Origin: JBKBMT01 sp046295655 | GTDB taxonomy: Bacteria; Pseudomonadota; Alphaproteobacteria; Rhodobacterales; Rhodobacteraceae | DNA length: 38,796 bases | Direction: 5' to 3' | Assembly: GCA_046295655.1 (NCBI GenBank) | Contig: JBKBMT010000021.1 | Location: forward strand, 1-38,796 | Shown here: in pieces, positions 33,085 to 38,796 of the stretch | How the letters are laid out: each line of letters begins with the position of its first letter | Numbering within the stretch: the stretch's first letter is position 1 | Notes under the pieces: model-generated | What the model saw: the letters and a program-made list of their open reading frames with translations, nothing else | The model's database searches: none | Told to the model about the DNA's origin: nothing | Translations under genes and position numbers: made by a program

Positions 33085-33978
33085 ACCGGGGGGGGGCGGG
33101 GGCGGGCGCTGCGCCCCGCCCCCCCCCCGCTCCAGCAGGTCCGCGTGGTGGGTGCCGAGCGTCCAGCCCTCTTCCCGCGCGACGGCCTCGGGCACCGGCA
33201 CGGCGAACAGCGCCGCAAGCCGCCCTTCGTCCGACAGCCGTTGCAGCGCCCGCGCCAGGATCCGCACCTGCGCCGCATCCCGCGGCGCCTCGCCCAGAGC
33301 CTCGGCCGCCGCGACCGCCCGGGAGACATGGGTGCAATAGACTTCGGCCAGCACGACCGGTGCCTCCGCCTCCTCGAACGGCCAGACCGCGACCTTGCCC
33401 CGATGGCGCGCGCGCAGCCGCCACAGCACCGGGATCGCCGTCAGCGTCTGCGCGCCGACCGCCCCGATCCCGGCCAGCTGCCAGGGCGATTTCGGCTGCA
33501 GATGCCCCCCCGACCCAAGCCGTTCCACCGCCCGCACGGCGCCGATCCCCGCGGGGAGCGCCGGCTTCAGTCGCGGCAGGCCGGGCACCTCGTCCCTTGC
33601 GCCATTGCCCCAGAACGGGGTGCCGCCACCGAAACGCGCGTTGATCTCTGCGGCCACCGCGCGATAGTTGCTGCGGTTTCCCGGGGCCTCGACCATCCGG
33701 GAGGCCAGCCACTCCCAGAGCGCCAGCGCGGCGTCATGGCCGGTGAGCGCCCGCGCAAGGCCCGAGGGATAACCGAAGGCGATGTCCACCCCGATCAGCA
33801 GCCGCTCGCCGGCCGCGAGCGCCCTATCCACCGCCGCGGCAAGCTGCGCCTCTGCCTCGGCCCTTGTCGCCGGATTGGAGGGTGCCCCGTCGCTCGGCCC
33901 GATCCAGATCGAATCGCGGCCGCGCTTGGGCCCGGCAGCGGCCGACCAGTCCACCACGATGACGCGGTTGAACCTCAT
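33085..33978 (-). CDS. Uncharacterised RNase H-like protein of the Mo-cofactor operon, 3' end in the gap
   Basis: I do not recognise a characterised family. ATG 33978 overlaps the mobB stop (ATGA), and about 280 residues of convincing protein follow before a G10 tract and the gap; the stop codon is not visible. Strand one is VIVVDWSAAAG (7-17), followed by LIGVDIAFGYPSG (about 59-71) and VAVWPFEEAEAP (about 193-204). Acidic residues at the ends of hydrophobic strands suggest an RNase H/actin-like fold similar to DUF429 proteins. Other features are NRSNYRAVAAEINARF, GTPFWGNG and a GGHLQPKSPWQL-x-G-I-G-A-VGAQTL block. Coupling with mobB and moeA points to molybdopterin metabolism. Function unknown. 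Confidence 0.78.
33088..33130. repeat. G/C inverted repeat next to the gap
   Basis: Nine G, then GGGGG and GGGCGC blocks (33088-33109) face GCGCCCC, a run of ten C (33119-33128) and GC (to 33130). The two arms can form a near-perfect GC hairpin with a tiny loop at 33110. It may be a real structure between the two genes, or partly an assembly artefact beside the gap. Confidence 0.75.
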
Positions 33979-34466
33979 AACCCCGCCTCCCGCAGGATGA
34001 AGTCGGCAATCGCCCGCGTGTCGTCGAGATGGAACCGCGGCACCGGCACCTCCGGCGTCCCGTCCGACGCCACGGCCCGGACCGAGGGGTTGCCGGGCGC
34101 AAGCAGGGGCCGTCCGGTTGCCGTGCGGTGCGCCTCGACCTTCGGATGCGGCGACCGCTTGTAGCCCTCGACCAGCACCATGTCGCAGGGGGCGAGGCGT
34201 TCGAGCAGCGTCTCGAGGGCCGGCTCGGGGGTGCCGCGCAACTCGGTCATCAGCGCCCAGCGGACCGGCGACGAGACGATCACCTGCGCCGCACCGGCCA
34301 GCCGGTGGCGGTGGCTGTCACGCCCGGGATGGTCGATTTCGGTGGCGTGATGGGCATGTTTCACGGTGGAGATGCGCAGCCCCCGGCCGGTGAGTTCGGA
34401 CACCAGCCGTTCCATCAGCCCGGTCTTGCCCGAGTTCTTCCAGCCTGCAACACCCCAGACGATCAC
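33975..34466 (-). CDS. mobB: Molybdopterin-guanine dinucleotide biosynthesis adaptor MobB
   Basis: GTP-binding partner of MobA, 163 residues. The P-loop GWKNSGKT is at 8-15, TVKHAHH with the metal/nucleotide-region histidines is at about 34-40, then DHPGRDSHRHRLAGA (45-59) and VLVEGYKRSPHPKVEAHR (97-114), all MobB landmarks. The start is GTG 34466, sharing GTGA with the mobA stop; a far longer open frame upstream is antisense noise through mobA and fdhD. Its own stop overlaps the next gene. It helps make the guanine dinucleotide form of the cofactor used by DMSO-reductase-type enzymes, for example formate dehydrogenase. Confidence 0.92.
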   Translation of the reverse strand: MIVWGVAGWKNSGKTGLMERLVSELTGRGLRISTVKHAHHATEIDHPGRDSHRHRLAGAAQVIVSSPVRWALMTELRGTPEPALETLLERLAPCDMVLVEGYKRSPHPKVEAHRTATGRPLLAPGNPSVRAVASDGTPEVPVPRFHLDDTRAIADFILREAGL

Positions 34467-35065
34467 GCGTCCGTCTCCAGCATGCGCCTTGCGACCGCCA
34501 GATCGTCGGGCGTGTTGACGTTGAAGAACGGATCGCGCGGCACGGTTTCGAAGATCGCGGTTGCGGCGCCGTGGGCATCGGTCCAGGCCACGATCTTGCG
34601 AACCCCGGACTCCAGCGCGCGCCGCAGGTCGGACCGCAGCACCACGGGCCACAGGCCGAAGGTCGGGTGCCGGTCCGGCCCGTCCGGCCCGGGCGTGGCG
34701 GCCAGCGCGAAGCCGCCTGCCGCTGCCAGCCGGGCGACGAGATCCCGCGGCAGGAAGGGGGTGTCGGCCGCGGCCGTCACCACATGCGACAGGCCCCTCG
34801 CCGCCGCCCAGTCCATGCCGGCCAGCACCCCGGCCAGCGGCCCCGGCAGATCGGGCACGTCGTCGGGCAGAACCGGCATCCCCAGATCGGCGAACCGCGC
34901 CGGGTCGCCGTTGGCGTTGAGGACAAGCATCTCGACCTGCGGCCCGAGCCGCGCGACCACCAGATCGACAAGCCGGACGCCTGGCGCAAGCTCCAGTAGG
35001 CCCTTGTCGCCGCCCCCCATGCGCCGCGCCGCGCCGCCGGCAAGGATCACACCGGCCGCGCGCAC
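34463..35065 (-). CDS. mobA: Molybdenum cofactor guanylyltransferase MobA
   Basis: Transfers GMP from GTP to molybdopterin. The 200-residue protein (E. coli 194) has the nucleotidyltransferase signature ILAGGAARRMGGGDKGLLEL (7-26), VLPDDVPDLPGPLAGVLAGM (about 65-84), AAADTPFLPRDL for metal binding and FFNVNTPDDL near the end. ATG 35065. It lies 90 bases after fdhD on the same strand and is coupled to mobB. A guanylyltransferase next to FdhD fits a cell that matures a bis-MGD formate dehydrogenase, though that enzyme is not in the window. Confidence 0.95.
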   Translation of the reverse strand: MRAAGVILAGGAARRMGGGDKGLLELAPGVRLVDLVVARLGPQVEMLVLNANGDPARFADLGMPVLPDDVPDLPGPLAGVLAGMDWAAARGLSHVVTAAADTPFLPRDLVARLAAAGGFALAATPGPDGPDRHPTFGLWPVVLRSDLRRALESGVRKIVAWTDAHGAATAIFETVPRDPFFNVNTPDDLAVARRMLETDA

Positions 35066-35155
35066 CGCACCGTCCGTGCATCCTGTCCCCGGTCCCGACC
35101 GGGACGGTCCGCCGCAGCCCGCGCTGACCGCAGCGCCGACCGATGCGGCCCCGTC

Positions 35156-36031
35156 TCAGCCATCCGCGGCACCCTTGCGTCGCAGCCCCGGCGCCTCGTC
35201 CTCGACCGCGCCGGGGTCGGCATCCCACAGGATCCGCCCTGCACCGGCGAGACAGACGAACCGCCGCCCCCGCATCCGCCCGATCAGGGTCAGACCGACC
35301 TGGCGCGCGATCTCCACCCCCCAGGCGGTGAATCCCGACCGCGAGGCAAGCACCGGGATCCCCATCAGGGCGCATTTGATCACCATTTCCGAGGTCAGCC
35401 GGCCGGTGGTATACAGGATCTTGTCGGCCCCGGTCTCGCCGGCGCGGAACATCCAGCCGGCGATCTTGTCCACCGCATTGTGTCGGCCGACATCCTCCAT
35501 GTAGATCAGCGGGCGGTCCTGCCGGCACAGCACCGTGCCATGGATCGCCCCGGCCGCGAGATAGAGCGAGGGCATGGTATTGATCGTCTTCGCCAGTGCG
35601 TAGAGCCAGCTTGTCCGCAGCGTCGCCGGGGGCAGTGTGACGCCGTCCAGACCCTCCATCATGTCGCCGAACACCGTGCCCACGGCGCAGCCCGAGGTGC
35701 GGGTCTTCTTCTCGACCTTGGTCTCGTAATCGGTGCGGCGTTCGGTCCGCACCACGACGGTTTCGGTCTCGGCATCGAACTCGACCGCCGTCACCTGGTC
35801 GTCGCCCCGGAGCATCCCCTGGTTCAGCAGGAAGCCGAGCGCCAGGAACTCGGGATAATCGCCGATGGTCATTGCCGTGACGATCTCCTGACGGTTCAGG
35901 AAGATCGTCAGCGGCCGCTCCTCGACGACCGCGATCGTGGTGCGGGCGCCGGTGTGATCGACACCCTCGACCGCGCGGGTCAGGCGCGGGTCGTCCGGGG
36001 CCGGGGCAATGATCGGGGCGGGGAATGTCAT
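35156..36031 (-). CDS. fdhD: Formate dehydrogenase accessory sulfurtransferase FdhD
   Basis: FdhD carries a sulfur atom from IscS to the molybdenum cofactor and is needed for active formate dehydrogenase. The 291-residue protein has RPLTIFLNRQEIVTAMTIGDYPEFLALGFLLNQG-type N-terminal sequence, RTSGCAVGTVFGD with Cys115, the VGRHNAVDKI motif (about 188-197) and the SRSGFTAWGVEIARQVGLTLIGRMRG end block. E. coli has two cysteines in this loop (CxxC); here the second is Gly, leaving one. ATG 36031, divergent from the DUF2478 gene with a 100-base spacer. First gene of the leftward Mo-cofactor cluster. Confidence 0.94.
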   Translation of the reverse strand: MTFPAPIIAPAPDDPRLTRAVEGVDHTGARTTIAVVEERPLTIFLNRQEIVTAMTIGDYPEFLALGFLLNQGMLRGDDQVTAVEFDAETETVVVRTERRTDYETKVEKKTRTSGCAVGTVFGDMMEGLDGVTLPPATLRTSWLYALAKTINTMPSLYLAAGAIHGTVLCRQDRPLIYMEDVGRHNAVDKIAGWMFRAGETGADKILYTTGRLTSEMVIKCALMGIPVLASRSGFTAWGVEIARQVGLTLIGRMRGRRFVCLAGAGRILWDADPGAVEDEAPGLRRKGAADG

Positions 36032-36097
36032 GGCCCCATTCTGGCGCAGGCGGCGCGGGCCGCAAGGGGGTGCGGGCTTTTCCCGCCCCGACCGGCG

Positions 36098-36107
36098 CGA
36101 TATATCG
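36098..36107. promoter_or_regulatory. Palindrome between fdhD and the DUF2478 gene
   Basis: A perfect 10-bp palindrome CGATATATCG lies midway in the 100-base divergent spacer. It recalls the CGnTATAT half of ModE/Mop sites, but the second half is not visible. The AT-rich core could also be a -10 for either gene. Confidence 0.25.
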
Positions 36108-36131
36108 GAACGGGGCGGCAGGAGTTCGGGA

Positions 36132-36650
36132 ATGCTGGGGGTCGTTTCGGCGGAAGGTCAGGGTGCAGGCGACCGTCTGCTGCGGGACGTCGCGCTCGCG
36201 CTTCAGTCCGAGGGACTGCGCCTTGCCGGCGTGGTGCAGCTGAATGTCGAACGGCCCGGGCGGCCGCGGTGCGACATGGAACTCGAACTGCTCGACGGCA
36301 CCGGCGTGGTGCGGATCAGCCAGGATCTCGGCCGCAACAGCCGGGGCTGCCGGATCGACGCCGCGGGGCTGGAGGCGGCTGCCGGCCGGGTGATGGCGGC
36401 GGTCGAGGCGGGCAACGTGGACCTGGTGATCGTCAACAAGTTCGGCAAGCAGGAGGCCGAGGGCCGCGGTTTCCGGCCGCTGATTGCCGAGGCGCTGGCG
36501 CGCGGGATCCCGGTGCTGACGGCGGTGAAGCCCGGCAATGCCGAGGCGTTCGAGGCGTTCGCGGGTGGACTTGCCGAGCCGGTCGCGCCCCACGGCGATG
36601 CGATATTGGCCTGGGCGCGCGGCGCCTGTGCCGCCGCGCAGCCGACATGA
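36132..36650 (+). CDS. DUF2478 family protein
   Basis: A 172-residue soluble protein of the DUF2478 family. The N-terminal strand MLGVVSAEGQGAGDRLLRDVA resembles a degenerate P-loop without the usual GKS/T, and VDLVIVNKFGKQEAEGRGF (about 99-117) and ARGIPVLTAVKP match the nucleotide-binding-like core of the family. A C-rich NSRGCRIDAAGL segment lies in between. AGGAG precedes ATG 36132. Relatives often sit beside molybdenum genes, in line with the neighbours here. The exact function is unknown. The ATGA overlap couples it with the TPR gene. Confidence 0.85.
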   Translation: MLGVVSAEGQGAGDRLLRDVALALQSEGLRLAGVVQLNVERPGRPRCDMELELLDGTGVVRISQDLGRNSRGCRIDAAGLEAAAGRVMAAVEAGNVDLVIVNKFGKQEAEGRGFRPLIAEALARGIPVLTAVKPGNAEAFEAFAGGLAEPVAPHGDAILAWARGACAAAQPT

Positions 36651-37951
36651 CCCTCGACCGGCAGGGAAATCCGCTGGCGGGTGCGACCCCGGCTGCGACC
36701 GAGGCCTTCGACGAGGGCATGGAATGTTTCGCGCTCTACCGCGGCGATCCGATCGCGGCCTTCGGGCGCGCGGTCGCCGTCGCGCCGGGTGCCGCCCTGC
36801 CGCATCTGGCGCTGGGCTGGCTTTTCGCGCTGGCCACCGAACCGGCTGCGGCCGACATCGCGCGCGGGCATCTGGCCCGGGGCCATGCGCTGGCAACCGA
36901 CGATCGCGCCTTTGCCCACGCCGGGGCGCTTGCGGCGGTGCTGGACGGCAACTGGTCGCAGGCCGCCGTCCGGCTGGAACGCTGGCAGGCCGAGGCGCCG
37001 CGCGACCTCTTGTCCCTGATGGCCGGGCATCTGTGCGATTTCTTCCGCGCCGATGCCCGCGCTTTGCGCGACCGGGTGGCCATGGTGCTGCCGGACTGGC
37101 GCGGGGTTCCCGGCGAAAGCTGGGTCACAGGCATGGCCGCCTTCGGTTTCGAGGAAGCGGGCGACTATCGTCGCGCCGAGGCGCTGGGCCGGGCCGCGGT
37201 CGAGGCCGATCCCCGCGACGGATGGGCCCATCACGCCGTCGCCCATGTTCTGGAAATGCAGGGCCGCGCCCGCGAGGGTCTGGCCTGGATGGCGGTGCGA
37301 GAGGCGCACTGGGCCGACGAGACCAATTACCTGCGGGGCCACAACTGGTGGCACCGGGCGCTGTGCCATATCGAGGCCGGCGAGCCGGAGGCGGCGCTGG
37401 CGCTTTACGACGGGCCGATGCAGGGCGGAGGGAATCCTGTCGCGGTCGCCCTCTGCGACGCCTCGGCGCTGCTGTGGCGGCTCGAGATGACCGGGATCGA
37501 CGTGGGCGACCGCTGGCACCGGCTTGCCGCACTGTGGCCGGCGCATGCGGAGACGCGGCTTTACCCCTTCAACGATCTCCATGCCGCGATGGCCTGGCTC
37601 GGCGCGGGCGACTTCGACCGGGTGGAGGCGATGCTCGCCGGCGTTCCGGGCCCCGGCGAGGCGGGCGAATGGACGGCGCGGATCGGCAGGCCCCTGATTG
37701 CCGGGTTCCGGGCGTTCCGGGCGGGCGATTACGTCGCCGCGGTCGAAAGCCTGATGCCTGTCCGGCGCATCGCCGCCGCCTTTGGCGGCAGCCATGCCCA
37801 GCGCGACGTGATCGACTGGACGCTGGCCGAGGCGGCGATCCGGGGGCGCCTTCCCGGCCTTGCGCGCCGTCTGGCGGCCGAACGGCTGGCGCTGCGGCCG
37901 CAGAGCCCGGTGAACCTGTCCCTCGCGTCGCGGGCGGCGGCGTTGGTCTGA
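36647..37951 (+). CDS. Tetratricopeptide-repeat protein (TTC38-like)
   Basis: A 434-residue helical-repeat protein without signal peptide or membrane segments. TPR-like units are visible as repeated A-x-x-x-G-x-x-x-x-A patterns, for example PHLALGWLFALATEP (about 46-60), EEAGDYRRAEALGRAAVEADPRDGWAHH-type repeat (about 170-197) and LCHIEAGEPEAALALYDGPM (about 240-259). The block WAHHAVAHVLEMQGR with RGHNWWHRALCHIE is characteristic of the TTC38-like family. ATG 36647 overlaps the DUF2478 stop by four bases. The role is unknown; a scaffold or partner for the DUF2478 protein is a guess from coupling. Confidence 0.85.
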   Translation: MTLDRQGNPLAGATPAATEAFDEGMECFALYRGDPIAAFGRAVAVAPGAALPHLALGWLFALATEPAAADIARGHLARGHALATDDRAFAHAGALAAVLDGNWSQAAVRLERWQAEAPRDLLSLMAGHLCDFFRADARALRDRVAMVLPDWRGVPGESWVTGMAAFGFEEAGDYRRAEALGRAAVEADPRDGWAHHAVAHVLEMQGRAREGLAWMAVREAHWADETNYLRGHNWWHRALCHIEAGEPEAALALYDGPMQGGGNPVAVALCDASALLWRLEMTGIDVGDRWHRLAALWPAHAETRLYPFNDLHAAMAWLGAGDFDRVEAMLAGVPGPGEAGEWTARIGRPLIAGFRAFRAGDYVAAVESLMPVRRIAAAFGGSHAQRDVIDWTLAEAAIRGRLPGLARRLAAERLALRPQSPVNLSLASRAAALV

Positions 37952-37964
37952 GCGGGGTCGCGGG

Positions 37965-37991
37965 CCCGGGCATGGGCGGCGCCCGCCCGGG
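37965..37991 (+). terminator. Candidate terminator hairpin after the TPR gene
   Basis: CCCGGGC (37965-37971) pairs with GCCCGGG (37985-37991), and inside, GGGC pairs with GCCC around GGC with an AT bulge. It starts 13 bases after the stop. No T-tract follows. Confidence 0.38.
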
Positions 37992-38060
37992 CAACGTCGG
38001 GGGCAGCGTGCAGACCGTCGGATCTGGCGCCGGCGTCGCGTCCGGGCTATCTGCCGCCGC

Positions 38061-38796
38061 ATGGCCCGCGCACCGCTTCTGCAACTGTCCGGCATTTCCC
38101 TCGGCTACGGCGGGACGCCGCTGTTCGACGGTCTCGACCTGGCCATCCAGCCGGGCGACCGCATCGCCCTTGTGGGGCGGAACGGGTCGGGCAAGTCCAC
38201 CCTGATGCGGGTCATGGCCGGGCTCGTGGAGCCCGATGCGGGCGAGCGGCTGCTGGGGCCGGGCGTCACCGTCGGCTACATGGAACAGGATCCCGATCTC
38301 TCGGGCCATGCGACGCTGGGCGAGCATGCGGCGGCCGGGCTGCCGGCAGGCGAGGCCTGGCGGGTCGAGGCCGCGGCCGAGGGGCTGGGCTTTCGTCCCG
38401 AGGCGCCGGTCGCCACCGCATCCGGCGGCGAGCGGCGCCGCGCGACACTTGCCCGGCTCATGGCGCAGGCCCCGGACCTGATGCTGCTGGACGAGCCGAC
38501 CAACCATCTGGACATCGCCGCGATCGGATGGCTGGAGGAACGGCTGGCCGAGACGCGGGCGGCCTTCGTCCTGATCAGCCACGACCGTGCCTTCCTGCGC
38601 CGGCTGACCAGGGCGACGCTGTGGCTCGACCGCGGCGCGGTGCGTCGGCGCGAGGCAGGGTTCGAGGGATTCGAGGAATGGCGCGACTCGGTCTGGGCCG
38701 AGGAGGATGCGGCGCGCCACAAGCTCGACCGGAAGATCCGGGCCGAGGCGCGCTGGGCCGTCGAGGGGATCTCCGCGCGGCGCAAGCGCAACCAGG
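38061..38796 (+). CDS. uup: ABC-F family ATPase Uup, N-terminal part
   Basis: The window ends 245 codons into an ABC-F protein, a soluble tandem-ATPase that acts on ribosomes or branched DNA rather than in transport. The first ATPase domain is complete: Walker A GRNGSGKS (about 35-42), signature ASGGERRRATLARL (about 116-129), Walker B LMLLDEPTNHLD and switch ISHDRAFLRR. The linker that follows, KLDRKIRAEARWAVEGISARRKRNQ, strongly recalls the Uup linker. ATG 38061 is used; the full gene should be about 600 codons. Separate unit, 109 bases after the TPR gene. Confidence 0.9.
   Translation, partial: MARAPLLQLSGISLGYGGTPLFDGLDLAIQPGDRIALVGRNGSGKSTLMRVMAGLVEPDAGERLLGPGVTVGYMEQDPDLSGHATLGEHAAAGLPAGEAWRVEAAAEGLGFRPEAPVATASGGERRRATLARLMAQAPDLMLLDEPTNHLDIAAIGWLEERLAETRAAFVLISHDRAFLRRLTRATLWLDRGAVRRREAGFEGFEEWRDSVWAEEDAARHKLDRKIRAEARWAVEGISARRKRNQ

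Noticed and set aside
31786..33978. Possible natural fusion of the RNase H-like protein with MoeA
   Set aside because: The frame continuity depends on ten arbitrary Ns, and the proline/glycine run beside the gap looks non-coding.
33975..36896. Long minus-strand frame spanning mobB, mobA, fdhD and beyond
   Set aside because: Only its last 163 codons are MobB; the rest is out-of-frame noise through other genes, as the GTGA overlap with mobA shows.
1..38796. CRISPR arrays, tRNA or rRNA genes, transposases or att-like repeats
   Set aside because: I looked on both strands and saw no regularly spaced repeats, no tRNA cloverleaf with a TTCGA-type arm, and no transposase or integrase coding sequence.

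Overview
This 38.8 kb window is a high-GC chromosomal segment, almost certainly from an alphaproteobacterium of the Rhodobacterales/Paracoccaceae type. The clues are a class II (B12-dependent) NrdJ of about 1,200 residues, a trkA-trkH-hfq-hflX string, many 4-bp ATGA/GTGA overlaps between operon genes, TRAP and PotABCD-type transporters, and a MobA/MobB/MoeA/FdhD group with an unnamed partner. It reads as metabolic chromosome. I see no tRNA, rRNA, insertion sequence, prophage or CRISPR array. A run of ten N at 33075-33084 shows that the sequence is a draft scaffold.

Layout: 1-1280 is the end of a TRAP large permease plus a small EthD-like protein. 1383-5030 (minus) is nrdJ. 5401-6297 is an LpxL-family acyltransferase. 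11664 down to 6282 (minus) is a potA-potB-potC-potD-amidase operon. 11746-17363 is a cobalamin uptake operon: promoter, cobalamin riboswitch, btuB, a btuF-like gene frameshifted at an 11-C tract, btuC, btuD and a second B12-binding-like protein with no signal peptide. 17395-18992 holds a rhomboid protease facing suhB. 19121-23684 is trkA, trkH, a terminator, hfq and hflX.

23691-25045 is a VOC/DUF1428 pair divergent from a MarR regulator, with a perfect palindrome between them. 25021-27079 (minus) is an acyl-CoA ligase of the DmdB type behind an ArsR-family regulator whose cysteine spacing matches the persulfide sensors SqrR/BigR. Its promoter carries a 20-bp dyad. 27247-28476 is a glycerate 2-kinase. 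28572-31710 is an arsenic operon: an ArsR-ArsC fusion, an ArsJ-associated GAPDH and ArsJ. 36031 down to 31786 (minus) is a molybdenum-cofactor cluster: fdhD, mobA, mobB, an uncharacterised RNase H-like protein and moeA, with the N-gap between the last two. 36132-37951 is a coupled DUF2478-TPR pair. The window ends inside an ABC-F gene (uup).

Functional links: the riboswitch-controlled B12 uptake operon lies about 6.7 kb from a ribonucleotide reductase that needs adenosylcobalamin. The arsenic genes encode the arsenate-to-1-arseno-3-phosphoglycerate export route plus an arsenate reductase, with no arsenite exporter in view. The points that most deserve follow-up are the frameshifted btuF, whose start reads through in frame into btuC; the ArsR-ArsC fusion whose repressor domain has no cysteine; the SqrR-like regulator beside a DmdB-like ligase; and the unnamed protein inside the Mo-cofactor operon.
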